Made by a program: the position numbers and the translations under genes. From positions 27,443,108-27,507,107 of the forward strand of contig CM068314.1 of NCBI GenBank assembly GCA_034766995.1: a DNA stretch of 64,000 nt, in the 5' to 3' direction. The DNA comes from Acanthacorydalis orientalis (lineage: Eukaryota > Arthropoda > Insecta > Megaloptera > Corydalidae). Within the stretch, counting starts at the first letter, position 1, and the number at the start of each line of letters is the position of its first letter. Below the pieces are notes generated by a model. The model saw nothing but the letters and a program-made list of their open reading frames with translations. It did not search any database and had not been told where the DNA came from. Shown piece by piece: positions 25,187 through 38,913 of the stretch.

Positions 25187-25249
25187 TTATAAAAAATGTA
25201 TCAAAAAATTATTCGGCGATCGTATTTGCAAAATTGAATTTTAATTAAA

Positions 25250-25880
25250 AAATCTACGGTATGATTGAAATGATCTCATGTGTATCTGATCCCATGATTG
25301 CGATATTTGAAGAGCCAAGCCGGCATGCCGAATGTGCTTATGCTTGCTTTATGCTTCAATCATTATTCAAGCACGTGAAACCAGGTTGGATAGTAGGTTG
25401 GGGGGCTCTATGTATGTGGGTCGCTGTCACCCAATCACCACTGATCGAGGGTTAGTAAAAGAGAGAGTGCCTGAGTATTACGACTACAACCATACAATGA
25501 GTGGAGTATGAGTTGTAACGGTCTGGAATGGGAGCCTAATCATATATGTACATTACATTGTAGTGTACGCGTAGTTCTCTAGTCGTCGCCTTTTCTCTCT
25601 TCCTTCCTTACGTCCAGCATTCGCTCGCTATACAACTTGCTGGCAGGCGTGCTATTACATTATTTATTCGTCTATTGAACTTAGAGATTATGCATAAGTT
25701 CGTGGATAAGGGATTATTTTGAATCACGTGATCGCAAACAGCGTACAGTCGTGAACAAATAAGACTCTAATTTGAGTCTAATTAAATTCACAGTGTGAAT
25801 AATCAATAATTTTACTGCCTTGTCTAGCAGTACCGTAATTATTACGACAAACATCGCGAAGTTGTAAAACGGTTTATTAC
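25250..25880. promoter_or_regulatory. Candidate conserved non-coding island (long)
   Basis: About 600 bp of balanced composition in an AT-rich setting. It carries E-boxes CACGTG at about 25373 and 25735, and four dyads within 124 bp (25733-25742, 25772-25789, 25796-25810, 25844-25856). A 64-codon plus-strand frame at its left end has no recognisable domain. A developmental enhancer in the POU-gene intron is the simplest reading. Confidence 0.4.
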
Positions 25881-25988
25881 GTCTGGTTGTAATTCAGTTA
25901 TAATATTATTATGTATATTTTTATACCGTATTAATTCAACAAAAAATATTATATGAATTATTCATATTTCACAAGCAATAATTAGTGT

Positions 25989-25990
<2 letters not shown>

Positions 25991-26041
<51 letters not shown>
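25991..26041. repeat. (TA)n microsatellite
   Basis: TA run of about 50 bp. Confidence 0.97.
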
Positions 26042-26044
<3 letters not shown>

Positions 26045-28718
26045 TTACATAAAAATACAAGAAGTGATCATATTTAAGCGGATGAAAAGAAAAATTTTAA
26101 GTTTAAGAGTTTTACTTTACATAGATATGAAATATTCTTTTCAGCCAGAAAGAATCATTGTTTTTTTACTTTAACTTTGGAAAAATTACTTGGAAAATAT
26201 ATAAAATGAAGATAATTAAGTAAAAAAATCAAAACCTTTCAAATATTTGAAAAGATTTAATTACGAAATTCGAATTAAACAGAGAAAAAAAGTAATTTAG
26301 AATAATTTAAAAATAAAATTTCTTAAAATCAGAAAATTTACAACTAATTATTTACAGGAAACTTTTATGGATATCGTTTTTTTATTGATGATGAACTTAG
26401 TGGTCGAAGTATACTTCTTTGAAAAAAATTATATACCAAAACCACAGCCACAAATGCATACAAACAGTTAATAAATACATTTAACAACAAATAAATGTAA
26501 TAGGTGTGAAGAATAAAATGATTTTTAAGTTGTTTTTCCCTTAAATATTTATAAATACTGTAAGTATTTCTATACTGTGACAAATTAAATGTTATAATCA
26601 GAAAAAAATAATAATTTTATACATTTTCTATAATAATAAAAAATATTTAGTTAGTAGATTTTATAATATATCATCACTTACTTATTTTTTCCCTATAAAT
26701 TAAATTTAGTTCCTCTGATAGATAGATATTTCATTCTTATAAAATAAATTAATTTAAAAATGATATTTTTCTAATTCACTTTTTAAACTTCATATTTTAT
26801 AAAACATTTAACACCCATTTACTCTCTCTCTCTCTATATATATATATATACATATATTTATATGTACGTTACAAAACAATGAACAATTGTATAAAAGAAT
26901 TTTAAGTCAAAGAATTTATTAAATTTAGTAGATTAGGCTGGACATGGAGCAGCTGGACAATTGAATGTAAATATTAAAAGTCAATACTAATATTCGCTGA
27001 AGAGAAGATGCAATGTGGAATAATGTGACATTACAGTTAGCTCGTAATTTTAATTATAAACATTTATATATTTATTAAAAGATTAAATTAAACTAATTTT
27101 TATCATCTAAATATAAAATAAAAAAAAAGTGTAAGAAAACAAAGTGAGTTTTAAATTGTTTTTTTTTTATTTTTCATGTTTTACTCTCCTTATTCAATAC
27201 AACTACTATAACTAAGTTAAATATTTCTTATTAATTAATGTGTAAGTTATTTATTCGACTTATTTCTATAATTTATTTTTAAAACTATGTCATAGATTTT
27301 ATATCTTTATGAGTATTTTAAGAACGCTGTAAATGTTTCGCCTAGTATTAAAAAGCATTTTCTAGAATAACGACCTGTTCTAGATTATTTTTATATTTGT
27401 AACTAATTATTCGAGACCAATGTTTTAGCCATAAAAGTCTACTATTTAATCATAGTTATAAATTTATAAATAATTTTTCATAATATTTATATAAGTATAA
27501 AATACGAAGTTGTTATAGAATGAAAAGTATTTCTGAAAAAAATGTATAATAACATATCTAAATTTTAAAATAGTTTTTTTAATAATAAAATATGTTTTTA
27601 AATAAAAAATAGTCTAAAGATTTTTATTTCAATTTCAAATTTAATAGTTATTAAAATAAAATATATTTTTTTACAATTTTCCTTAGATGTATCTCGAAAA
27701 AATGATCTAAAAGAACTTTATTTTAGTGATTATTATTAAATTTAACAATATTTTTCATTCTTTATAAAAAAATTAAAATTTATAACTAGAATACTTAATT
27801 GCATTTCAAATCAAAACAGAAATATGAATTCGTATGATCTAATTTATTAAATAAGATTATTAAGTACTGAAAAAATGTTTTGTATAATAAATAATTTATT
27901 TGCATTTTGAATAAAATTTTCTTTCGATATTTTGGAATTACTATAAAAGTTAACTTTATCAACATCTTATTTTTGAATTTATATATAATAATTTTCTGTA
28001 AAGATTTTAAATTGAAATTTCTTTACTATTTTTTTTAATATTTATACTCTTGAATCATTTTATAATTATATTCTATCATAAATTATATAATTATATAAAA
28101 TTCGTATAATTATTATGTACATAGATTTATTTTTAAAATACTTTGACTTTTGTCTTTAAAATGATATGAAAAAATTTTAAATCATTTAATATAAAATATA
28201 TTACATAAATGTATAATCTTTATCCATTTATCTCTTCAATCAATAAAATATTTGTATTTGATTTATGACCAATAAACATACTGAATCAAAATTTGGAAAT
28301 TTTCTTAACATTAAATTTTATTAAAAATATTTACTTCTTTAATTATGTGTTAAAAACAAACATTCTAATATATCAAACTAACAGTATGGTGTGTTAATTA
28401 ATAAAATTTTGCTATTAACATAGATTAAACACATACTTCTTTCAAAATTTATTCTAAGGTAAACTTTCGAACATTCTTTTTTTTTAAAGAGTGTAATTAG
28501 AAATAGGAATATATGATACATTTATTAGAATTTTAAATCCATAAAGACATTACAATACATAAAAATTCCTATGAAATGTAAATTGCGTGAAAGTGATTAT
28601 ACTTTTCAATTACTAAATTGAATAATCTTGTTCAATCCGCCCAAATTTAGAACTCTGTTTTAAATAAAAATTAAATAAATAACAGTTGTGCTAAATAGAC
28701 TCACCGACCATTTGCATG

Positions 28719-28722
<4 letters not shown>

Positions 28723-28775
<53 letters not shown>

Positions 28776-28790
28776 ATATGTATATATTTG
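28723..28790. repeat. (TA)n microsatellite
   Basis: TA run of about 45 bp continued by TACATG and TATG steps. Confidence 0.96.
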
Positions 28791-30461
28791 AAAAAATAAT
28801 AACATAATAATCTTTTCATTAATAATCAAACGTCATAAACAACACGATAATCAATTTAAAAGATAAAATCTCTAAATGCGACTCTGTTGAATAAAGGTTA
28901 TTATAGAGTCGATGAAATAGGCGTGTACAATAAAAAAAATTATATATATAAATGCATACAGGGTGAGTTCGTGTTGATTTTTTTTATTTAAAATTACCTT
29001 CAATGCAGCATGTTCAATGAGTGTGAAAGGGGGTTATTTAAGAAGGGTTTCAGCCTGTAATTACACACGGAATTAAAGACACGTGGACTTTGAAGGATCT
29101 GTTAATTGAATGACATGCTTATTGTGTGCACAAAAGTTTCGTCGTACATAATTTTCAAATACAAATTTATTTTTTTTATGTAATGTAATTATAATTAAAC
29201 ATATGGGAGATTTGTTTTGAAGGCACTTAAATTAACGAATGATTGTATGCGTTCTCAAAAAAGTACTTTAAAATTGAATTAAAATGCTGTATGTGCAAAA
29301 AATAATTGCAACGTATGTACGATATTTCGTATAAAACATATATAGTATTTTAATAAGTAAAAGAATATTTAATATACTTTATTTATAAATAAATTAAAAT
29401 TAAGATGAATCGTTTTTGAACTAGAAATATCTTGAAATTTTCGTTAAGTACAAACATTTTTATATACGAGTATTTATTCATTTTATAATTTTAATATAAT
29501 TCTAAAACTTTAATAATTTTAATGCCTATTAATTTTTGTAGTAATTAATTAAAACAATAACAAATTACACATAAATTATCATTTGTAAAAAAATACATAC
29601 ACATATCTAGTAAAAATATATATTTTTTTAAAATATGAAACATATTTTTTAAAAGGATAAAAGATAAAGTTTAAACATAAAATAATAAAATTGATTGTAA
29701 TTTTCTTCAGGCATTTTTTTTTAATAAAGGAGACAAATTATTGATTATTAATTTATGTTATGATAAAATAAATTTTCATCATTTAAATAATTTATTATAT
29801 TAATTTCACTACACTTAAATCATATCATTTTTCAATATTTTATAAAAAAATATGATTAACTTTGTAACACAAAAATACATTTTCATGAATACTGTTCAAT
29901 AATTTTGAAATAAGATGGAATGAAAATGTTTTAAAGTTACCAAAGAATGTAAAAATATTCATGTTTATAAATACAGTCCATCCCATTTAAAACTGTTACT
30001 AGTTATATTAGTGAAAGGTCTATTCTACATCAATATTATTTTTTTTATATAAATCCCGATATGTTTGTTACTTTTGTTGGAAAAGAATACAAATATTAAG
30101 TAACTGATAAATTTAAATAAAACATGTATAAATACCTAGGTACAATATATACATAAGTATCTTCATTTAAAATACAAACACATGTTAGGCTTTAATTAAC
30201 GCATGGTTTTAATTAAAACAATAATACTATAGACAGATATGTAGACAATTTTAGAATGCGCCGGACCGTTATCTTCTACTTGTTATAAAAAATAAAACTT
30301 TACACTAATTAGAAAACGAATAAATTTCTTCAAAAATCAAATTTACTCAGTATGTTCATAAAACGAACACGGTATAATGGAAATATGTATTAAACTAATA
30401 ATCATATAAACATTTGTTTGATATACTCATAAACTTATTAAATCCATACTTTTCAACTAAT

Positions 30462-30512
<51 letters not shown>

Positions 30513-30879
30513 GAATGTACTTAAAATTAATTTCATTATAGTGAATTCTAAAACAACTAGTCCTACAGGATAAATAACTTTTATTATTTCAAATTTATAT
30601 AAAAATAAAACAAAGTTAACACATAAATCAAAATTAGACAACATAGTAATTATTTTATATTAAACACATCAACTGAAAATAGCATACGAGGGAACTATGT
30701 GTGTTACAGAATTATTGGTCTATTATATTAAAAATATTTTTATATAACAGAGCAATAATTCTATAAGGTGCACAAGTTAATTCGGTGCTTTTTTATAGAA
30801 AATAAATATTTACGGAAAAATGGAACACATTTCAATCCCTAAAATAACTCCCATTATTAAATATAACTTTACTCCATAT

Positions 30880-31170
30880 ATCGGGTACCTGACGAATCCC
30901 TTACTAAAAAGATAGTGACTTTGAGTCGATGAAGTTGTAATGCATTTTCGGACTTTTTCCACGGTTTTATCGTTTTTTGCATGTTTTATGCATCACAACA
31001 CCTCTCCCCAAAGCTAAACAAATCATTCCCAGCAATACTTTTTTCAACTGGAATGCGGGAAGTAACCAATACCTAATATACTGTTTTGTGAGGTTATGCC
31101 AACTGTTTAACCAAGATATATAGTGTTTTTAAATGTTAAGGTCGGCACTTTAAAATCTTAAAACGATGAG
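30880..31170. promoter_or_regulatory. Candidate non-coding regulatory island
   Basis: A block of higher GC with GCATGTTTTATGCATCAC and clustered C-runs, no convincing reading frame. Composition against the flanks is the only evidence. Confidence 0.3.
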
Positions 31171-31751
31171 AAAATATTTTAATTTAAAACGGAGTTGTGA
31201 CTGATTAAATTTAAAGGCACAGAATTTATTTTTACACGTTACATATAAATTATAATTATATATTAGACATATTTACGTAACGGAAAAAAATATGATAAAA
31301 ATTCTTTTAAATGTAAAGAATTTAGTAATTGTATTCTTCCAAATATAAATTTTATAATTGTTAAAAATGTAAATGTACTTTGAAGATGTATTAAAATAAA
31401 TCATGTTTTAATTATAAAATTAATTTATAATATAATCTAAGTGTACGTTCAAAATATTACAGTAGATCTGTAATCAATAAAAATGTTATAAAATATAATC
31501 ATTCATTAAAATAAGAAAATTCTCATTGAATACTAAGAAGATAAAATACATATTCTTTTATCATGGAATTAGAATCTATTGTATGAGATAAATAAATATG
31601 AAATATATTCTCATTATTTATAAAATACAATATTATAATAAAATGTATTTTTCATTCAGTATATAAAAAGTTTCCTTAGAAATTTAATTTATTAATATGA
31701 AAATAAAATATATTACAACAGATATCGTAAATTGTTTATTCTTAAAATATT

Positions 31752-31761
31752 ATATACATAC

Positions 31762-31816
<55 letters not shown>
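31752..31816. repeat. (TA)n microsatellite
   Basis: About 64 bp TA run preceded by TACA steps. Confidence 0.97.
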
Positions 31817-31818
<2 letters not shown>

Positions 31819-32966
31819 TACAAAAGAATACATTAAACGAAAATATGGAATATTGACTGTGATATAGCCACCCATAATATTGATATATTTTTGTGAAATT
31901 TATATAATATTTTTTTAAAACATTTATCTCCGCTTCATGTACATATCTACCCCTTTCATTGGAAACATCTACACGAATAATCTCTGTATGCTTGAATACT
32001 TTGAATTATATTACGTATTATAAATATTAATATCATTTCTGTTTTATTGTTATTCCGATTCTTTTCAATTTGAAAAAATAAACATTGTTATAAATTGTAT
32101 ACGATAACATAGCGTCCAGAATATCTCTCTTCAATTTTTATGTACACACGAGTTTTTTTTTAATTGATACATGGATGGAAATGTATTTTGTTTTCGTTTT
32201 AGTATTATTTTTATATGTATTTCTGACTACTGTAAATTAATTCATAGAAATATATTCTATCCATTTAATTTATTAATGTTTTAAATACTTGTATGCATTC
32301 GTACATTTTTTTTTGTTCGACGATTTTTACCATTTCGTTGATTAAAAATAGAATAGGTTTTAAATCTAGTTCGATACAAACGTGGCCATCCATTTAATAC
32401 ATTCTACATACACATTTATACATTCATACTTTCATACATACATACATATATGGGTATACATGTCAGCAATTTTATTTCAACTATTTTCATACTTTTATTC
32501 CTCTTTTTACATTTTGTATGTTATTTAATTATTTGAGTTATATATATATATATATACTAAAAAAATATATAAAATTTATTAATAATACAGGCAGTAATAA
32601 ATAATCCTTTTAGACTGATTGTCTAATTATTAATAAGTTGATCTCTAAGGGAAAGTTTAACTAACTTTTGTATTATATTATAATTATTGATACGCTCTTC
32701 ATCTAATCGCCAATAAAACTAAAAATTACAATAAAGAACCCAAAAATTAGTTATTATAGTACTTATTTTATAAGCACACTCTAAGAGAGTACATATTTTA
32801 CTAAAAATATGAATCAGTTGGAATCTAAGGTGAGCTCTTGGAATTTAGAGTTGAAACATATTAAATTTGTAACAATATTGTTTTTGTTGAAGTTCGTAGA
32901 CAAGATATTTATTTCATTAGCACTACGAGGTAAAATTATTTCGAATATAAACATGTGATATTATCA

Positions 32967-33007
<41 letters not shown>

Positions 33008-33504
33008 CTGATTTGCTTATATACTAGAATATGAAATTTATGTTAGTAATAAAAATGTATATTTAAGATAAAAAGTAGAATAATTAACATCAAAATTCAA
33101 ATACATTTAAAAGAAAGCAACATTCGAAAATGTGCATGTTTTATTCCTTTCGTTCTATTTCTTATTATTTGTAATTTTATGCATGGAAGTGTTTTCATTT
33201 CTCTATTTTTCAATCAAAACTAAATAAATTGAATTTCCAAATGTTATTATGTACAGTCATATTATTTAGATTTATATTCAGTTGTACACATTTTTGACCA
33301 TTCTCTGTTTAGAATTAAGTTATTCTAAATAAATAATTATTTTAAGAGGAAAAAGAGTGCTGTTAATCAGTTATTAAATCATCTCCATTTTTAGTTTTAT
33401 CAAAGCAGTTCTTTTCAAAAAAAAGAATAAAATCAATATCGTATATGGTAATATACTATCATTGTGATACATAATGTATGTGTTTATATATATATATACA
33501 TATA

Positions 33505-33553
<49 letters not shown>

Positions 33554-33830
33554 ATATGGAATTATGTGCGTATATATATTGTATAATATGTATTACTATT
33601 ATGAATTTAATTCTTCTATTGTAAAAAATAAATAAAATAAAAAAATTATCATAAGAAATAAACCGCTTTGCAGAATAATAAAACAACATGATCAATGTAA
33701 AAACATTAAGCTCAATTTATCTTCGAAACTATAGTGAAAAAGAAGCGAATAAAATAATAAAAAAGCAAAACAAAAGAGACGAATTTAAAGATAAATTCAC
33801 GGTAATAAATGATGAGAGCAAACAACACTG
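31817..33830. other. AT-rich DNA, nothing recognised
   Basis: Contains TA runs at 32540-32560, 32970-33002 and 33486-33560. No exon is supported. Confidence 0.45.
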
Positions 33831-34150
33831 GACGAAGTGTATCTATCACGAGTGTAGGAAAATTCAAAAAAACCCGCCCGCGCCAGTTATGTTTACGAAT
33901 TCTGACTGCGAGATGGTCGGCGAAGCCGGTAGCATCCCGAACGAATACAGTAACAATACTACATACAACACTATACACTCTCTACATGCAATATAACGTA
34001 CGGCCACTGACGACTGCTTGAAACAAATTGCCTTCCTAAACACACAATATAATGTGGTCTTCTGCATATATAAACGATGGCGGACCGTGCCCAGCCATAG
34101 CGGTTGTGTGTATTTTTCTTCTTGGATATATCGAAAATTAATTCCATTTG
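33830..34150. promoter_or_regulatory. GC-richer island with TATA-like box
   Basis: Composition changes sharply at both ends. On the plus strand TATATAAA lies at 34067-34074, followed by ATGGCGGACC and CAGCCATAGCGG. Overlapping reading frames of 70-120 codons exist in several frames on both strands, which speaks for GC-rich non-coding DNA over one real gene. It could be a promoter or enhancer. Confidence 0.35.
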
Positions 34151-34171
34151 GGCGATCACGTACTCTCTGTA

Positions 34172-34216
<45 letters not shown>

Positions 34217-34717
34217 GTAGATACAAATGTATTATATACGGGTTTATATAACATGAACAGGGTTGGGTAACAGGAGGGAAAAATCAGTGTGATATCAATA
34301 CTAATCGTATTACTTCATTTTCAAACATTTGCTGCAATTTCTCAAAATTGTCATGCAATAACTTCAATACTTTGTCTATTATTTGACAGTAAAGTATAAA
34401 AAACTTAAAAAAAGAACAAAAAAATTACTAAGCTGAAATACTCTAAAACAAAATAAATTGATTCTTACAAACAAATGTTTTTATACTCTTATTCCATTAC
34501 TTTTACCATTGAATTAATTTTGTTTTATTAATGAGATGATGCATACGTTAAATAAAATTAATTTAAGTAAATTACATAAAACAAGAATCAAACAAAAAAT
34601 TGAAAAACAGATAATAGGAATTTTGAAAACCAAATAATGAAAATACTGAAACAAAGATATAGATTTATTTTAAAATATCAGATCATAATCAAACCGGCAA
34701 AGAAAACATAAAAATTA

Positions 34718-34719
34718 TA

Positions 34720-34795
<76 letters not shown>
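34718..34795. repeat. (TA)n microsatellite
   Basis: TA run of about 78 bp with one G. Confidence 0.97.
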
Positions 34796-34797
<2 letters not shown>

Positions 34798-34799
34798 GA

Positions 34800-36330
34800 A
34801 CTTAATGGAAATATAAAATAAATAATATAATATAAACTACAATTAATTGATTTTCACACCATATTCTACAGTTGATAATTGATATTAATTAATTTTTGTT
34901 TGATATTTTAGTTCAATGCACTACTGTTATAATATTATCACATACTTCCAAAAAGAAAATCAATTTTTAATATTTAAATATATGAATGTGAAATATATAC
35001 AGAAAATAATATATAGCATGATTCAAATTAGGCCTCCACATGGAAGTATTAAAAGGGGGCGCAGGGGTTAAGAAAGTCATGTTATTTTTTATTTACTATT
35101 TTAGTTCAATTCAATATTAAAATATAATTGAACTAAAATGCTAAATAGAATAACATGTTCTTTTAAATATTTTTATCTGGAATGCTAAGTTGAATAATCG
35201 TATAAATGTACTTAAAATCTAAATTAATAATAATATATAAATTAATTATAAGATATTCAATTAATAAATATTTAAAAAAAATCATATTATTTCTTTTATT
35301 AATACTAACACATTTAATTTTTCTTTGCTAATTGTATATATACAAGTATACGTTAAAAATGTGTCATATGTAAATCTTCGTGGGGTAAAAACGCCAATTT
35401 TCCGCCATTCATATATAATATGAAATATAATTAATAATATAAAACCCCATATTTGTAACTCTGTGAGCGTTTGTCTTTAAATAACTAGGTTCAACAGTAT
35501 AACAACCTTCGATCTAAATTCGTTTTTACCCACGAACAATTCAATTTCTTATTTCATTTCTTTTTTTGATCTGTATTTGAACTGTTTTGTTTTTTTTCAA
35601 CATATTATACATTTTTAATAAAGCGATCGAAAATTCTAGGCAGAGTGCATATTGAAAATAGTTAATTGCTATTTTAGTCTCTTTATTTTAAATTAATTTG
35701 AATTTTCCTTTTCATTCAATCGAGAATTTTTGTTTTACTTTAAAGGTATTATTTATAAATTCAAATATTCCATCATATAGCAGCATAAATTATAATTTAT
35801 TATATTAAACTATCAATTTTTAAATTCTATAAAAAAAGGTTGTATACTTATTATCTGTACACAAATAAATTCATAAATTTGTTAAAAGATTCCTAAATTC
35901 TATGATGACATTCCGTTTTTTTATTCTAACTACGAAAAAAATACTTATTTAATATTTTTATTGTTTAAGGTTAGATCTAAATACAATTATTTGTATTTTA
36001 TTCAAGGCATTTATTAAATATTGATATGTTTTATATCAGTAGAAAATACAAACGATATTTATGAAAACAAAAACTTCTTTCAATATCATTTTTTCCCAAA
36101 CAGTTTTACGATTTTTAATATTAATTAAACTCGCGTCAAAAAAAGACGAAAAGAAATTAATATCTACATAATTATTACAAAAAAAATATTAACTTAACCG
36201 TTTGTCTATTTATTTTTTCAATAATTAAAAATGAACTGTACATTTTTATCTGACTAAAAATAATGTTTGTATCAAAGTAATTAAGAACTTTATTGATCAA
36301 TATAACTATTACCATTAGTTTTATAATACC
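34800..36330. other. AT-rich DNA containing one strong hairpin
   Basis: No exon seen. The notable item is an 80-nt imperfect inverted repeat at 35078-35157, listed separately. Confidence 0.5.
35078..35157. repeat. Imperfect inverted repeat, 80-nt hairpin
   Basis: Arms 35078-35111 and 35126-35157 flank a 14-nt loop. Nine base pairs at the base (CATGTTATT) and 14 at the tip (ATTTTAGTTCAATT) are perfect, with a slightly mismatched middle. It is about the size of a microRNA precursor, but a small palindromic transposon remnant is equally possible. Confidence 0.8.
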
Positions 36331-36334
36331 TATC

Positions 36335-36335
36335 A

Positions 36336-36391
<56 letters not shown>
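36335..36391. repeat. (TA)n microsatellite
   Basis: TA run of about 56 bp. Confidence 0.97.
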
Positions 36392-36395
<4 letters not shown>

Positions 36396-36513
36396 TTTCA
36401 TGTATTTATCATAGCTGTGTCATCACGTTTAATAATAACAGAATAATTAAAAGTTTTAATTTATATTAGTACTAATATAACTTTATATTACACTTTACTA
36501 AGTCATATAATTT

Positions 36514-36520
<7 letters not shown>

Positions 36521-36577
<57 letters not shown>

Positions 36578-36612
36578 CATATATATATATGTATGTATAT
36601 ACGTGTGTGTGT
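36521..36612. repeat. (TA)n microsatellite ending in ATACATAC/GTATGTAT dyad and (GT)n
   Basis: A TA run, then a symmetric ATACATAC-(AT)n-GTATGTAT segment (36571-36598), then a short GT run. Confidence 0.95.
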
Positions 36613-36779
36613 GTTCAATTTTCAGTAAAAAAATGTATTCAAATAAATGAATTAAAACCGTACCTGTTCAAACAAGAATTACAATACATAAAAGCTAAAT
36701 ATGAATATATACGTTCATTTGTGAAGTAGAGTAAAAAAATAATTAAAATGTATATTTGCTTATATAATCGAATAATTAT

Positions 36780-37080
36780 CGACGCAGGTGAGAGAAAGGT
36801 GTGCATGGGGAGACATATATGTCATTTTTATTCAATAAATTATTATCCATTATTTACAATTATTTATTAAGTTCCATAATGCGCGAAATGACTCATTCAA
36901 ATTTACCCCACGTTTCATTGTAACGACACGTGTACATCATATTTATTTGTTTATTTTTTTTTAATTAACACCTCCATCGGTTCACTTTTTTCAAATGGAC
37001 TTTTATTATCATTAATTTATAGGTATCGACGGTTTGTTGTTACCTAAGTGTTCTTAATTATATCGGGTCTCTTTATTTGA
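36780..37080. promoter_or_regulatory. Candidate regulatory island
   Basis: Contains an AP-1-type site (ATGACTCAT), an E-box dyad ACACGTGT, and ATTTACAATTATTTATTAAG with forkhead-like TATTTA cores. No reading frame. Function is inferred only from composition and motifs. Confidence 0.3.
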
Positions 37081-38340
37081 ATTAAGAATTAAAAAGGATT
37101 TTTCATACTTAACATCGTAGAAGTATAATAAAACAGTCCAAGTATTTATACTAAATAAATTTGCAATTATAATACTAATGACAATAATACTAATAGCATA
37201 ACAGTATGATTTAAAAATATCTCACTTAATACAAAGAAATATATAAGATTAACCGAATTATCAAGATTTTAATAACTCTTATTGTACAAAATACTTTTCT
37301 GAAAAGATAAGAAATATTTTCTTATTTTAGGAACAAATATCTAATCTACTTAATTTATATACTACTTTAAATTATTTCTTAATAAATATTATTATTTTAT
37401 ATTCCAGTAATGAGAATTATAAATTTTCTTGACAAATAAACTATTAAATGATTCATCCTTTTTAAATAAATTTATTGCATACTTTTAATTAAAATATGTC
37501 GTAGTTTTGAAAATCTCAAAATTTTATAAAACATTTTATATTTGTCAATAAAGATATAAATTACAATTTTAAAATAAGAATAAATTTTAAAAAATATGAG
37601 AGGATTACTTTAATGACAATAATGAAATGATAAGTATTAAATTAGAATTAAAACGTATATAGATTTTTGTTCAAAACAGTGAAGAGGAAAGATAAATATT
37701 TTTTATTATGAATACCGATTTTTGAAAAATAGTATATAACAAATTGAGAGTATATTTTAACACATAGTTGTTAATCCTACATTCTATTAATTTGTGTATA
37801 GCTACAATAATTATATTTTTATTGTAGACATTATTCGAATAGTCTATAGTATTATCGTATAGTCTGTATCTTGGTCAGTATTTTTCATTATTTCAGTCAG
37901 TATTATCAGCAAATCAAAGTTAAAATTCAAAAGAATTTTCGAAGAAAAAATCCTATAAGCTAAAAATTTAAACAGTTAATTTATATTAATTTCTTTATTT
38001 CTATAAATACTTATTATTACCTATTATTATACAGTAAAACTGTATTTATGAGTATACATTATGACACCACTCAATCAGATGTAAATAATAAAATTTGATC
38101 ATGTAAGATGACTGATTTCCAAATCTTGTCCGATAAGCATCTTGAGTTTTCTTGAGATAGTAGGAGTTCCGTAAAAAAAATTATAATCTTAAAAGTTCCG
38201 TGTGTCGACAAAGTTTGAAGACAATTGGTCTAGGTCTAATGGAATAATTAAGGAAATGGTTTCCAGTATTTCCAAATATACAATATAATAAATCCGAATG
38301 ACTAAAAAATATGTACATTTATTCAATGGTTGTTAAAATG
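37081..38340. other. AT-rich DNA, nothing recognised
   Basis: No exon. A short imperfect 20-bp direct repeat ending in ATAGTCT lies at about 37830-37865. Confidence 0.45.
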
Positions 38341-38348
38341 AAAAGTTG

Positions 38349-38419
<71 letters not shown>

Positions 38420-38473
38420 TGATTAAATAATATATTTTGAATTATAGCATAACTTGTATACATGCAATATAAT

Positions 38474-38531
<58 letters not shown>

Positions 38532-38592
38532 TAGATAGATATATAGATAGATAGATAGATAGATAGATAGGTAGATAGATAGATATATATTA
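38349..38592. repeat. (TA)n tracts and (GATA)n array
   Basis: TA runs at 38349-38413 and 38477-38528 are followed by about 60 bp of GATA/TAGA units (38528-38590) with a few variants. Confidence 0.96.
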
Positions 38593-38699
38593 ATTATATA
38601 TGATTTTTTTAATATTTCACATATGTAACATAGATAATGAAAAAGTTATAATTAAATTGCTTAATTCGAAAGTATACACTTTAATCATTTAAAATCTAA

Positions 38700-38800
38700 A
38701 TCTAATCAGTTAAATTTAGCTATTGGTATTTTGATGGTTGGCTGGTTATTGGGGTTTTAGGGCATTTCAACAGCTAATGTCATTAGCTGCCGTTAATATT
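38700..38800. promoter_or_regulatory. Small island with a homeodomain-dimer palindrome
   Basis: Squeezed between two (TA)n blocks is about 100 bp of balanced sequence with a 19-bp dyad, CAGCTAATG-T-CATTAGCTG (38771-38789). Its core TAAT-GTC-ATTA has the spacing of the P3 site used by paired-class homeodomain dimers. Confidence 0.4.
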
Positions 38801-38803
38801 TTA

Positions 38804-38814
38804 AATATATATAT

Positions 38815-38910
<96 letters not shown>
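38804..38910. repeat. (TA)n microsatellite with TAATA phase breaks
   Basis: About 105 bp of TA repeats broken twice by TAATA. Confidence 0.97.

Positions 38911-38913
<3 letters not shown>

Larger units (their letters stand above)
23351..25240. other. AT-rich DNA, nothing recognised
   Basis: No exon or island. A small minisatellite of four TATACTTG-type units lies at about 23961-23999. Confidence 0.5.
25881..30880. other. AT-rich DNA with sparse small islands
   Basis: No exon seen. (TA)n runs at 25991-26041, 26822-26850 (preceded by CT repeats), 28723-28790 and 30469-30509. A small block of higher GC lies at 28965-29140. An ACCATTTGCATG motif at 28708-28719 repeats the one at 18514. Confidence 0.45.
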
